DNA of 64,000 bases from Acinetobacter kanungonis (GTDB taxonomy: Bacteria; Pseudomonadota; Gammaproteobacteria; Pseudomonadales; Moraxellaceae). This document shows positions 17,876 through 26,259 of the stretch, piece after piece. The translations under genes were made by a program, and so were the position numbers. The stretch spans positions 725,390-789,389 of the forward strand of contig NZ_JAACKC010000001.1 of NCBI RefSeq assembly GCF_009939195.1, given 5' to 3'. Each line of letters opens with the position of its first letter. Position 1 is the first letter of the stretch. The notes below the pieces were generated by a model. The model did no database searches and was not told the DNA's origin. It worked only from the letters and a program-made list of their open reading frames with translations.

Positions 17876-19489
17876 ATGCCGAATAAGACAACATTCGACG
17901 CCAAACAAGCACATCTCTGGATCATTGGTGGTGGTATTGCAGGTATGGCTGCCGCAGCCTTTGCCATCCGTGATGCAAAAGTGCCTGCGCAAAATATTCA
18001 TATTCTAGAAGAGCTCAATATTGCAGGTGGTTCCATGGATGGAGGTGAAACACCTCAAGCGGCACATGCGTGGGTCACACGTGGTGGACGCATGCTCACC
18101 GATGAAACCTATTTATGTTTATGGGATTTATTTTCCTCAATTCCCTCTTTAGAAAACCCAGACATTTCTGTTCGTGAAGAATGTCGTGCATTTAATGCAG
18201 AGATCAAAACCCATGCTCGCGCACGTTTAATCGATGCTGAACACCACATCTTAGATGCATCTAAATTAGGATTAAGCAACTTACATCGTGCACAAATGCT
18301 GCGTTTACTGGCATCAAAAGAAGAGCGGATTGGCAGCCGACGCATCGATGAGTTTTTTGATGACAGCTTTTTCCAAAGTAACTTTTGGCGCATGTGGCGC
18401 ACCACATTTGCATTTCAAAAATGGCACAGTGCAGCAGAATTAAGACGCTATTTCTTGCGTTTTATTCAGGAACTCCCGCGCATACATACTTTGGCTGGCG
18501 TGAAAAGAACCAAATACAATCAGTACGATTCCATGATTTATCCTCTACAGCGCTGGCTGGTCGAACAAGGAGTCGATGTGCGTTTTGGTCACTATGTGAC
18601 TGATGCCGATTTTAGTAGCTATGAAAGCACGCAAGAACGTCGTGCAACAAAACTGTATGTCAAACTCCCTGAAGGTAAAGAAGAAATTGATCTGAAACAA
18701 CATGATCTTGCCATCTTTACCTTGGGTTCGATTACCGCAGACTCACGTTACGGCGGCAATCATGATGTGCCTGAATTAATTCGAGATCGACAAGACCATG
18801 GTTGGCGTTTATGGGAGACTTTATCGAAAAAAGCAGCCGATTTCGGACGTCCCATGAGTTTTTATGGCAATGTAGATGAACACAAATGGGAGTCATTCAC
18901 CCTGACCATGCAAGATGATGTCTTGCTGAAGCGTATTGTTGACTATACAGGCAATGAGCCGGGTACTGGTGCGCTTATGACATGGTTTGAGTCAGGCTGG
19001 CATTTATCCATTGTCGTGCCTGCACAACCGCACTTTGCCAATTTACCCGACAATACCTTTACCCTGTGGGGCTATGGTTTCGAAATTGACCATATCGGTG
19101 ATTACATTAAAAAACCAATGTCCCAAGCTACAGGACAAGAAATCTTGACTGAACTCATCAAACAGCTCGGTTTTGACGATATTTTGGAGCATGTTTTAGC
19201 AAACACCGAAGTGACAACTGTCATGATGCCTTATGCCTCTGCCCTGTTTGCCTGCCGTAAATCAGGGGATCGACCTTTAGTGATTCCAAAAGGCTCGCAA
19301 AATTTTGCCTTCTTGGGGCAATTTGTCGAAATTGAAGATGATGTGGTCTTTACCGTCGAATACTCGGTACGCGGCGCAATGCTGGCCATTTATGAGTTCT
19401 TTGGAGTCACCCGCGATATCCCCGAAATCTACAATGGTTTACTCGATCCGAAAGTGGGCTTAAAAGCTTTAGAAGCGGTGTTCCACTAA
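17876..19489 (+). CDS. ohyA: Oleate hydratase (FAD-dependent)
   Basis: 537 residues. The N-terminal dinucleotide fold HLWIIGGGIAGMAAAAFAIR binds FAD. GGSMDGGETP, AWVTRGGRMLTDETYLCLWD and WRTTFAFQKWHSAAELRRY are family signatures of oleate hydratases (once called myosin-cross-reactive antigens). The enzyme adds water to the cis-9 bond of free oleate, giving 10-hydroxystearate, a likely detoxification of antimicrobial fatty acids. The ATG at 17876 has GAGGG 7 nt upstream; an in-frame ATG at 17855 lacks one. It is a single gene with its own terminator. Confidence 0.94.
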   Translation: MPNKTTFDAKQAHLWIIGGGIAGMAAAAFAIRDAKVPAQNIHILEELNIAGGSMDGGETPQAAHAWVTRGGRMLTDETYLCLWDLFSSIPSLENPDISVREECRAFNAEIKTHARARLIDAEHHILDASKLGLSNLHRAQMLRLLASKEERIGSRRIDEFFDDSFFQSNFWRMWRTTFAFQKWHSAAELRRYFLRFIQELPRIHTLAGVKRTKYNQYDSMIYPLQRWLVEQGVDVRFGHYVTDADFSSYESTQERRATKLYVKLPEGKEEIDLKQHDLAIFTLGSITADSRYGGNHDVPELIRDRQDHGWRLWETLSKKAADFGRPMSFYGNVDEHKWESFTLTMQDDVLLKRIVDYTGNEPGTGALMTWFESGWHLSIVVPAQPHFANLPDNTFTLWGYGFEIDHIGDYIKKPMSQATGQEILTELIKQLGFDDILEHVLANTEVTTVMMPYASALFACRKSGDRPLVIPKGSQNFAFLGQFVEIEDDVVFTVEYSVRGAMLAIYEFFGVTRDIPEIYNGLLDPKVGLKALEAVFH

Positions 19490-19566
19490 TTCATTGATAC
19501 AAAAAGAGCATCTTCAATTGATGCTCTTTTTATGACTTCAATCTAGTCGGGCTAAAAGCTTTAGAA
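19456..19566 (+). repeat. Short direct repeat flanking the ohyA terminator
   Basis: GGGCTTAAAAGCTTTAGAA in the 3' end of the gene (19456-19474) recurs as GGGCTAAAAGCTTTAGAA at 19549-19566 (one base shorter). The terminator lies between the copies. It could be a local duplication; chance is possible because the core is itself palindromic. Confidence 0.45.
19501..19531 (+). terminator. Terminator of oleate hydratase
   Basis: A 12-bp perfect stem AAAAAGAGCATC / GATGCTCTTTTT (19501-19512 with 19520-19531), closing in a T run. Confidence 0.92.
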
Positions 19567-19605
19567 AAAACTTGTCTGACATTCAACTGGCATAGACAGT
19601 TCACA

Positions 19606-19797
19606 CTAAGGATGGGCTACCTTCGCATGCGCCGTTTGTTCTTGTGCAATCAGTTTATAATCTTGATCTGCCACAGGCATACCCCCAATGACCATGCTGC
19701 GCACCATAGTTTTCGGTTTATTCAGATCATCCTTTGCATCACACCCGCTAAGCAATCCTGCCACAAGACACATCAGGATGAAGGATACTTTTTTCAT
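19606..19797 (-). CDS. Small lipoprotein
   Basis: 63 residues: a lipoprotein signal with lipobox LLSGC (Cys19), then a short hydrophilic tail (DAKDDLNKPKTMVRSM and beyond). The ATG has GAGGG about 6 nt upstream. No domain is recognisable. The usual guess for such a protein is a small outer-membrane or inner-membrane lipoprotein; a function cannot be given. Confidence 0.75.
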   Translation of the reverse strand: MKKVSFILMCLVAGLLSGCDAKDDLNKPKTMVRSMVIGGMPVADQDYKLIAQEQTAHAKVAHP

Positions 19798-20020
19798 CGC
19801 ATACCCTCGCTTCTTTTCTTATTTTAATTTCAGCATAGCACTATTCATTTTCAAATCCTATCGGCTTTGTGACTACTTTTTATGGCTGAATCGATCTTCC
19901 GAAATACACCTGAACGAAGTTAAAACTGCTTCACTTGTATAAAGAAATAAGCTGAAAAATATCTAATGAAATGATGGATTTGAATTCTGCTTACAAAATC
20001 TTACAGGCAAGATGATTTAC

Positions 20021-20040
20021 AACGGACAAAATTGTCCGTT
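20021..20040. promoter_or_regulatory. Palindromic operator ahead of the TetR gene
   Basis: AACGGACAA-AA-TTGTCCGTT: 9-bp perfect arms with a 2-bp centre, 36 bp before the TetR start. Size, symmetry and place fit an operator for autoregulation of the TetR-MFS-HlyD operon. Confidence 0.75.
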
Positions 20041-20076
20041 AAATATTAGGACTGTCTGCTACAAAATTTGCGCATC

Positions 20077-20625
20077 ATGACCATACGCCAACAACGTGCC
20101 GCTCAAAACCGAGAGGAATTACTGGAAGCCGCGATCCAAATATTCCGTACTCACGGCATTAATGCGCCTTTACAACTGGTGATTGATGAAGCCAAAGTCG
20201 GACGTGCAACCTTTTATCGTAATTTTGCTGACCGTCGCGCGCTGGTGATTGCCTTGATGGAACAAGCCTTGGAACGACTCGCGCAAAGAGCTGCCGAGTT
20301 TTCTCAATATGAAGATGGCTTTATCCGCCTTATTCAAAACCATGTCTATAACTTACCTTATTTGACTGCCTTGATGGAATATTGGCGGGTGATTGAACGT
20401 GATGATCCGATTATGGTGGACATTTATGCGCGGCGTGATGCGATCTTGCAGCCCTTGATTGATCAAGCCATTCGCCATCAAGTTTGTCGTCCCGATTTAA
20501 CTACTCAAGACTATGCCATGATCACGGCGATTCTCCGCACCTCCTTTCAGGGCTTAACCGATACTGAACAACAGCAACTGGCACAGCGTGCCATTGAACT
20601 GTTGCTGAATGGTATTCGGGCATAG
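20077..20625 (+). CDS. TetR/AcrR-family regulator
   Basis: 182 residues. The N-terminal helix-turn-helix is clear: REELLEAAIQIFRTHGINAP, then IDEAKVGRATFYRNFADRRA. The rest is the usual variable ligand-binding helical domain. It likely represses the downstream efflux genes through the palindrome at 20021-20040 until a drug or toxic compound binds. A TTG at 20068 is an alternative start. It is 14 bp ahead of the MFS gene, in one operon. Confidence 0.9.
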   Translation: MTIRQQRAAQNREELLEAAIQIFRTHGINAPLQLVIDEAKVGRATFYRNFADRRALVIALMEQALERLAQRAAEFSQYEDGFIRLIQNHVYNLPYLTALMEYWRVIERDDPIMVDIYARRDAILQPLIDQAIRHQVCRPDLTTQDYAMITAILRTSFQGLTDTEQQQLAQRAIELLLNGIRA

Positions 20626-20639
20626 AAGGCGGGCTGATC

Positions 20640-22289
20640 ATGTCACAAACTCCGCGCTTACTCGAACCCGCACCCGACTGGACACCTGAGGAAAAACCCA
20701 CACTGCCCGGTTCGCCCGCGGTGATCGCTCACTCCAAGACCAAACGCATTCTGTATTTTTGTATTGGCTTGTTTATTGCCCTGTCTGCGAGTCTAAGTAA
20801 TGGATTTATTACCGCCAATTTGCCCTTAATTCAGGGTGAATATGGACTCACTCCTTCGGAAGCAGCATGGATTCCTGCGGCTTATGTCATGGCGAATGTC
20901 AGTTCCAACCTGATTTTATTCAAAGCCCGCCAGCAATACGGCTTACGCTTATTCTCAGAAATTGGCTTGGTGATGTTCATTGCCGTACTGGTGCTGCATC
21001 TCTTTGTACACACCTTTGAAATGGCGGTCTTGGTGCGTTTTATCAGCGGGATGGTAGCGGCTCCGCTCAGTTCTTTAGGCATGTATTACATCATGCAAGC
21101 CTTTAAACGGGCAGATTTCGGACGCAGTATTTATTTGGCATTGGGCTTTCAACAACTGGGTATTCCTTTGGCGTGGATCATTTCGCCTTATCTGATTGAC
21201 GTGAATAACTGGAATGTACTGTACACCTTTGAAATTGGCTTAGCCTTGTGCTGTTTTGCCATGGTGGTGTCATTAAAATTGCCGCGCAGCTTAAGAATTG
21301 CCGTGTTTGAAAAGCAGGATTTCTTGACCTTTGCCCTACTCGCCCCTGGGTTTGCCTTGCTATGTATTGTGCTGACACAAGGTCCGATTTTATGGTGGCT
21401 GGAAGTGAAATGGCTGGCGTATCTGCTGATTGCAGGTTTCAGCCTGATTGTGATCGGTCTGGTGTATGAACACTATCGGGTTAATCCCCTGATTATGACC
21501 CGTTGGCTTGGAGCAGCATCGACCATTCGCTTCATTATCGGAGCATTTGTGATTCGCTTTCTGATGTCCGAGCAAAGCTATGCTGCGGTGAATTTCTTAA
21601 AAACCATGGGCATGGGACCTGACCTGTTTGTACCGCTATATAGCATTATCTTTTTTGGGATTGTTGCGGGCACCTTATTCAGCGCCATCACCTTTTCGCG
21701 TGAACGAATTATTTGGCATTTACTGTTAGCCGAAGCCTTGGTGCTGATTGCCTGTGGTCTCGACTTTCATCTCACCAGTGATATTCGCCCCGCCAATTTT
21801 TATGGCAGCCAATTTCTGGTGGGTTTTGCCAGTGGCGCATTTATTGGTCCCTTGCTGGTAACTGGAATTATGAGTGCCATGCAAAAAGGGCCAACCCATA
21901 TTGTGACCTTTATTGTGCTGTTTTCTGCCACGCAAACCTTTGGTGGCTTGGTCGGATCATCATTCTATTCCACCTACCAGCAAATGCGTACCCAAGAGTA
22001 TCGTGCCGAAATCATTCGGCAGTTGCCAGAAACGAACCCGCTGATTGCACAGCGCCTGCAAAGCTATCAACAAAGCTCGCACAGCTACACCCTCGATCAA
22101 AGTTTAGAACAGCAGCAAGCCTTAAAAACACTGAATCAAGTGGTGACCCGTGAAGCGCAAGTTCGTGCCTATAACGATGTGATTAGTTTAAACGGTGTGA
22201 TTGCCCTGCTGCTGTTACTGTGGGGTGCATTCCTCATTGCACGTAATCAGTATCAATTGCGGCAACAAGCCAAGCTGCCAAATTCCTAA
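20640..22289 (+). CDS. MFS efflux transporter (EmrB/DHA2-like)
   Basis: 549 residues with about 14 hydrophobic segments beginning at TKRILYFCIGLFIALSASL. The motif GFITANLPLIQGEYGLTPSE, with AAWIPAAYVMANV, is typical of drug:H+ antiporters of the 14-TM family. The C-terminal loop before the last helix is Gln-rich. Paired with the HlyD-type adaptor downstream, it would form an EmrAB-like tripartite pump with an outer-membrane channel encoded elsewhere. The substrate is unknown. Confidence 0.9.
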   Translation: MSQTPRLLEPAPDWTPEEKPTLPGSPAVIAHSKTKRILYFCIGLFIALSASLSNGFITANLPLIQGEYGLTPSEAAWIPAAYVMANVSSNLILFKARQQYGLRLFSEIGLVMFIAVLVLHLFVHTFEMAVLVRFISGMVAAPLSSLGMYYIMQAFKRADFGRSIYLALGFQQLGIPLAWIISPYLIDVNNWNVLYTFEIGLALCCFAMVVSLKLPRSLRIAVFEKQDFLTFALLAPGFALLCIVLTQGPILWWLEVKWLAYLLIAGFSLIVIGLVYEHYRVNPLIMTRWLGAASTIRFIIGAFVIRFLMSEQSYAAVNFLKTMGMGPDLFVPLYSIIFFGIVAGTLFSAITFSRERIIWHLLLAEALVLIACGLDFHLTSDIRPANFYGSQFLVGFASGAFIGPLLVTGIMSAMQKGPTHIVTFIVLFSATQTFGGLVGSSFYSTYQQMRTQEYRAEIIRQLPETNPLIAQRLQSYQQSSHSYTLDQSLEQQQALKTLNQVVTREAQVRAYNDVISLNGVIALLLLLWGAFLIARNQYQLRQQAKLPNS

Positions 22290-22318
22290 CCTATTGCCCT
22301 ATTTATCGAGAAACTGTT

Positions 22319-23452
22319 ATGTCTGAAGATCAAAAACCTGCAACATCCTCCGAAGAAGCTCCGCGGGCAGCGCCTCAGCCGATGACAATCGCTGCACCAC
22401 CAAGCAAGCTGATTCCTACGGCAAAGCGAACCTTAATTCTGATGTTTATGGTATTGCTCCTCGGTATTGGCATTATTCTATGGGCATGGAAAATTGGTCC
22501 TTTTGACAGTGCTATTGAGTCGACGGACAACAGTTATGTCAAAGGCAAAACCACGGTACTGTCTTCGCAAATCAATGGTTATGTCAAAGATGTGCTGGTC
22601 AGTGATTTCGATCATGTCAAACAAGGGCAAGTGTTGATGCATATTGATGCCACCACCTATGATCAAAAAGTCACTCAGGCAGAAGCTGGGGTCGATCAGG
22701 CACAAAATAACCTGTCCAATCAAACCCAAAGCATCGCCCAGCGTAAAGCCGATATTGTGGCGGCGGAAGCCAAAGTGGAACAGGCACGCGCAGCCTATCA
22801 ACTGTCTTTAGCACAACAGCAGCGTTATCAGCAATTGGGCAACTCAGGGGCAGCGTCCAAATCTGAACAGGACCAAGCCGTTGCCGATACCCAAAATAAT
22901 TTGGCTTTGCTGCAACAGGCACAAGCCAATGTACTGGTTGCCCAAGAGGCGCTGAAAACCGCACAAGTCGCTGAAACAGGTTTAAAGGCTCAAGTCACCA
23001 ATGCCGCAGCACAATTGGATCAGGCCAAAACCACAAAAGATTACAGCACCATCACCGCCCCAATGGATGGACAACTCGGTGAAGTCAATCCACGCGTGGG
23101 ACAATATGTAGCCGCAGGTACACAATTGCTGTATCTGATTCCTCAACAAACTTGGGTCACGGCGAACTTTAAAGAAACTCAAATTGCCCATATGAAGATT
23201 GGGCAAAAAGCATGGTTTACAGTCGATGCACTTAATCATCAAAAATTTACCGGTCATGTGGAACAGATTTCCCCTGCCGCGGGTTCTGAATTCAGCGTGC
23301 TGAAAGCTGACAATGCCACAGGTAACTTTACCAAAGTGGTGCAGCGCATTGCGGTACGCATCGCCATTGATCCGAATCAGACGGGGATTGAAAACCTACG
23401 CCCAGGCATGTCCGTGATCAGTTCAGTCGATACCCACTCGGCACAGCACTAA
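22319..23452 (+). CDS. HlyD/EmrA-family membrane fusion protein
   Basis: 377 residues. One N-terminal membrane helix (RTLILMFMVLLLGIGIILWAW), then a split biotinyl-lipoyl half (TDNSYVKGKTTVLSSQINGY), a long Gln/Ala-rich coiled-coil hairpin of about 110 residues, and the second half TITAPMDGQLGEV. This is the periplasmic adaptor that joins the MFS pump to an outer-membrane factor. It lies 29 bp after the MFS gene. Confidence 0.93.
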   Translation: MSEDQKPATSSEEAPRAAPQPMTIAAPPSKLIPTAKRTLILMFMVLLLGIGIILWAWKIGPFDSAIESTDNSYVKGKTTVLSSQINGYVKDVLVSDFDHVKQGQVLMHIDATTYDQKVTQAEAGVDQAQNNLSNQTQSIAQRKADIVAAEAKVEQARAAYQLSLAQQQRYQQLGNSGAASKSEQDQAVADTQNNLALLQQAQANVLVAQEALKTAQVAETGLKAQVTNAAAQLDQAKTTKDYSTITAPMDGQLGEVNPRVGQYVAAGTQLLYLIPQQTWVTANFKETQIAHMKIGQKAWFTVDALNHQKFTGHVEQISPAAGSEFSVLKADNATGNFTKVVQRIAVRIAIDPNQTGIENLRPGMSVISSVDTHSAQH

Positions 23453-23515
23453 TTGCTGTGCAGAAACCCAAGCCTTCACTTAGACTATGCAACAAAACTG
23501 ACTGACGAAACCCTC

Positions 23516-24385
23516 ATGTTTGACCAAATTGCCCAAAGCATTCCTTATCAGCACATTCATGTGGATGGGTTTGAGATCACCATCAAGCGTTTGGATTTGG
23601 TGCATCCGCAGATTTCAGGCAACAAGTTTTTTAAACTGAAATACAATCTGCTGGCTGCTCAGCAGCAAGGCTATAAAAAACTGCTGACCTTTGGCGGTGC
23701 CTATTCCAATCATATTGCTGCTACAGCATATGCAGCACAGTGCTTTGGTTTTGAAAGCCTTGGGATAATTCGCGGGGAAGAACTGGCATCTAAGCCACTG
23801 AATCCGACCTTAAGTACAGCACAACAATTTGGCATGCAATTGCAGTTTGTTTCACGTGAAAACTATCGTCTCAAACAAAGCCCCGATTACTTGGCTCAAC
23901 TACAGCAGGACTACCCGGATTATTACGTGATTCCTGAGGGCGGTACCAATACCCTCGCGATTCAAGGTTGTCAAGAAATCCTAAATTCGCAGGATCGTGA
24001 AAATTATGATGTGATCTGCTGCGCTGTCGGGACTGGCGGCACCATTACTGGTTTAATTGAAGCCAGTAATCCACATCAGCATGTACTCGGCTTTTCTGCC
24101 TTAAAAGGAGATTTCCTCACCACAGAGGTACAGCAACTCACCCATAAAACCAACTGGCAAATCACCGACCAATTTTGTTGTGGCGGCTATGCCAAAACCT
24201 CACCAGAACTACTGCAATTTATTCAGGACTTTGAGCAGTGCTACCAGATTCTGCTTGAACAAGTCTATACAGGAAAAATGCTGATGGGATTGTTTGAGCT
24301 GCTTCGACAAGGACACTTTACAGCAGGTCAGCGCATTTTAGTGATTCATACAGGTGGACTACAAGGTCGTTTAGCACAACTTTAG
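23516..24385 (+). CDS. PLP enzyme, ACC deaminase/D-cysteine desulfhydrase family
   Basis: 289 residues. The PLP lysine lies in GNKFFKLKYNLL, followed by GGAYSNHIAATAY (the phosphate/Ser motif), IPEGGTNTLAIQGCQE and GTGGTITGL. The family includes D-cysteine desulfhydrases and true 1-aminocyclopropane-1-carboxylate deaminases; sequence alone does not separate them here. The ATG at 23516 starts a frame open from a TTG directly after the HlyD stop. It probably follows the efflux operon by read-through, but the functions are not obviously linked. Confidence 0.82.
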   Translation: MFDQIAQSIPYQHIHVDGFEITIKRLDLVHPQISGNKFFKLKYNLLAAQQQGYKKLLTFGGAYSNHIAATAYAAQCFGFESLGIIRGEELASKPLNPTLSTAQQFGMQLQFVSRENYRLKQSPDYLAQLQQDYPDYYVIPEGGTNTLAIQGCQEILNSQDRENYDVICCAVGTGGTITGLIEASNPHQHVLGFSALKGDFLTTEVQQLTHKTNWQITDQFCCGGYAKTSPELLQFIQDFEQCYQILLEQVYTGKMLMGLFELLRQGHFTAGQRILVIHTGGLQGRLAQL

Positions 24386-24391
24386 ATAGTC

Positions 24392-24420
24392 CTGAAAAAG
24401 CAAAAAAGATGGTCTATAAT
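24392..24420 (+). promoter_or_regulatory. Sigma-70 promoter of the BaiN-like gene
   Basis: CTGAAA (24392-24397) and TATAAT (24415-24420) with a 17-bp spacer; the start codon follows 30 bp later. Confidence 0.6.
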
Positions 24421-24449
24421 GCCCTGCTTTATTCTCCCGTGAGTATGCC

Positions 24450-25649
24450 ATGTCCACAAATCAATATGATGTCTTAGTTTTAGGTGCAGGTGCATCTGGG
24501 TTAATGACAGCCTATATGGCAGCTCAACGTGGACGTAAAGTGCTGGTGGTTGAAAAAGCCAATAAAGTCGGCAAAAAAATTCTAATGTCGGGGGGCGGTA
24601 AATGTAACTTTACCAACCTGTATGTCGAACCAAGCAACTTTATTTCACATAATCCACACTTTGTAATTTCTGCCCTAACCCGCTATACCAACTGGGATTT
24701 TATCGGCTTGGTGTGTACCTATGGCATTGAATACGAAGAACGTAAGCACGGTCAGTTATTCACCCTGAATGGCGCTAAAGAAATTTTAGCCATGCTATTG
24801 GCGGAATGTGAAAAAACAGGGCTGGTCGAGATTAAAACCAATTGCGAAGTCAAAGCCATTACTGCACTGGATGATCAAGGTTTTCAGACTGCGACCACGC
24901 TGGGATATTTTGAAACCGAATCTGTAGTGATTGCCTCAGGCGGTTTATCCATTCCAACCCTAGGCGGTTCGGGAATTGGTTATGACATTGCCAAGCAGTT
25001 TGGACATCATGTCTATCCAACCCGCGCAGGTTTAGTGCCGTTTACTTTCTCTGATCATTTCAAAGAAGTCACCACCAAACTTAGTGGTAATGCGGTCGAT
25101 GCGACTTTATCCAATGAATTGAATAGTTTTACCGAAGCACTGCTGTTTACTCACCGTGGACTGAGTGGACCAAGCTCGCTGCAACTCTCAAACTATTGGG
25201 ATGTCGGACAAAGTTTTAAAATCAACTTTTTACCTTATCTCGACGTGCTTGAATTCTTAATGCAGAAGAAAAAGAGCCAACCGAAAGTGCTACTCCGCAC
25301 CCTTTTTGCCGAACATTTGCCAAAGAGTGTGGTGGCTGAACTACAAAATCTGATCTGGTTAGAACAAGCCGAAACAGCGATTGGCAATCTCAGCGATGAA
25401 AAGCTACAACAGATTGCCAACCGTTTACAAGCCTTTGAAGTCAAGCCATCTGGTACTGAAGGTTATCGTACTGCGGAAGTGACTTTAGGTGGTGTAGATA
25501 CCACTGAGGTTTCATCCAAGACCATGGAAAGCAAAAAGCAGAAAGGACTGTACTTTGTCGGTGAAGTACTCGATGTGACTGGGCATTTAGGCGGTTTCAA
25601 CTTCCAATGGGCATGGTCATCAGCCCATGCAGCATCACAATACGTTTGA
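24450..25649 (+). CDS. BaiN/HI0933-family flavoprotein
   Basis: 399 residues. An FAD-binding Rossmann start VLVLGAGASGLMTAYMAAQR, then KKILMSGGGKCNFTN (the HI0933 signature) and a C-terminal LYFVGEVLDVTGHLGGFNFQ that holds the second flavin contact. The family (YhiN/BaiN, PF03486) is an NAD(P)/FAD oxidoreductase group whose natural substrate is unsettled. It is monocistronic with a strong terminator. Confidence 0.9.
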   Translation: MSTNQYDVLVLGAGASGLMTAYMAAQRGRKVLVVEKANKVGKKILMSGGGKCNFTNLYVEPSNFISHNPHFVISALTRYTNWDFIGLVCTYGIEYEERKHGQLFTLNGAKEILAMLLAECEKTGLVEIKTNCEVKAITALDDQGFQTATTLGYFETESVVIASGGLSIPTLGGSGIGYDIAKQFGHHVYPTRAGLVPFTFSDHFKEVTTKLSGNAVDATLSNELNSFTEALLFTHRGLSGPSSLQLSNYWDVGQSFKINFLPYLDVLEFLMQKKKSQPKVLLRTLFAEHLPKSVVAELQNLIWLEQAETAIGNLSDEKLQQIANRLQAFEVKPSGTEGYRTAEVTLGGVDTTEVSSKTMESKKQKGLYFVGEVLDVTGHLGGFNFQWAWSSAHAASQYV

Positions 25650-25655
25650 TCACTT

Positions 25656-25700
25656 AAAACGAAAACAGGCAGAGTCATTGACCCTGCCTGTTTTCGTTTT
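25656..25700 (+). terminator. Strong terminator after the BaiN-like gene
   Basis: A 17-bp perfect stem (25656-25672 with 25684-25700) enclosing an 11-nt loop and ending in TTTT. It is the longest terminator stem in the window. Confidence 0.93.
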
Positions 25701-25736
25701 CTAGTGCATAGAATTATCTATGCATGAATTCCACGA

Positions 25737-25886
25737 TTATTCTAAATAGTCAGTACGCAATAAATTCACTTGCGAATTAGTATCTACACGCTCAATCGCT
25801 TTTTGCATTTGGTTTAAACACTGTTGTTGTGTGTTAGTCGCAACTTCGGCCACTAAATTTAAGCGTGACAAGAATATTTTTAACAT
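25737..25886 (-). CDS. Hypothetical 49-residue protein
   Basis: A short ORF with a convincing RBS (AAGGGG, 8 nt before the ATG at 25886). The product starts MLKIFLSRLNLVAEVATN and is amphipathic, with Gln/Asn-rich middle and an acidic end. A longer frame back to 25922 has no RBS. No homology is recognised. It may be a small stress or membrane-associated protein; that is a guess from its shape. Confidence 0.55.
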   Translation of the reverse strand: MLKIFLSRLNLVAEVATNTQQQCLNQMQKAIERVDTNSQVNLLRTDYLE

Positions 25887-26038
25887 GATGATCCCCTTCA
25901 TTATTGTTGTTTCTACGTCCAAGTATGCTTGCAGAATATGTCAGCAGTATTAAACTAAATACACGTTTATGCTGAATATTTTCTATAACTATAAATAGCA
26001 CAGTAAAATTTAAAATGCGACTCTCTCAGCATAAAGTA

Positions 26039-26194
26039 TTAGAACCATTGTTCCTCTGAATCTTCTACTTCCGCTGCTTGCTGCGGCTTCACCTGTGTTG
26101 CAAAAATAAATTTGTAAGCGCTGGCTAAAAATCCAAAGGTAATTCCCGCAATAATGATTGGGGCAATGATTTTATTAGGTGCTTTATTTTTCAT
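26039..26194 (-). CDS. Small single-pass membrane protein (51 aa)
   Basis: 51 residues: basic start MKNKAPNKII, one hydrophobic helix (APIIIAGITFGFLASAYKF) and an acidic C-terminal tail ending EDSEEQWF. GAGGA lies 7 nt before the ATG. It is 65 bp downstream of the CmpX-like gene in the same direction and may be co-transcribed with it, since no terminator separates them. No family is recognised. Confidence 0.65.
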   Translation of the reverse strand: MKNKAPNKIIAPIIIAGITFGFLASAYKFIFATQVKPQQAAEVEDSEEQWF

Positions 26195-26214
26195 TGTCTA
26201 TCCTCATTCCAAAA

Positions 26215-26243
26215 GATCGATCTGCCTAAGCATGATCGATCTG
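26215..26243. repeat. 10-bp direct repeat after the CmpX-like gene
   Basis: GATCGATCTG occurs at 26215-26224 and again at 26234-26243, just downstream of the CmpX-like stop. Each copy holds the palindrome GATCGATC. No function is evident. Confidence 0.4.
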
Positions 26244-26259
26244 AATAAAATTGAACACG

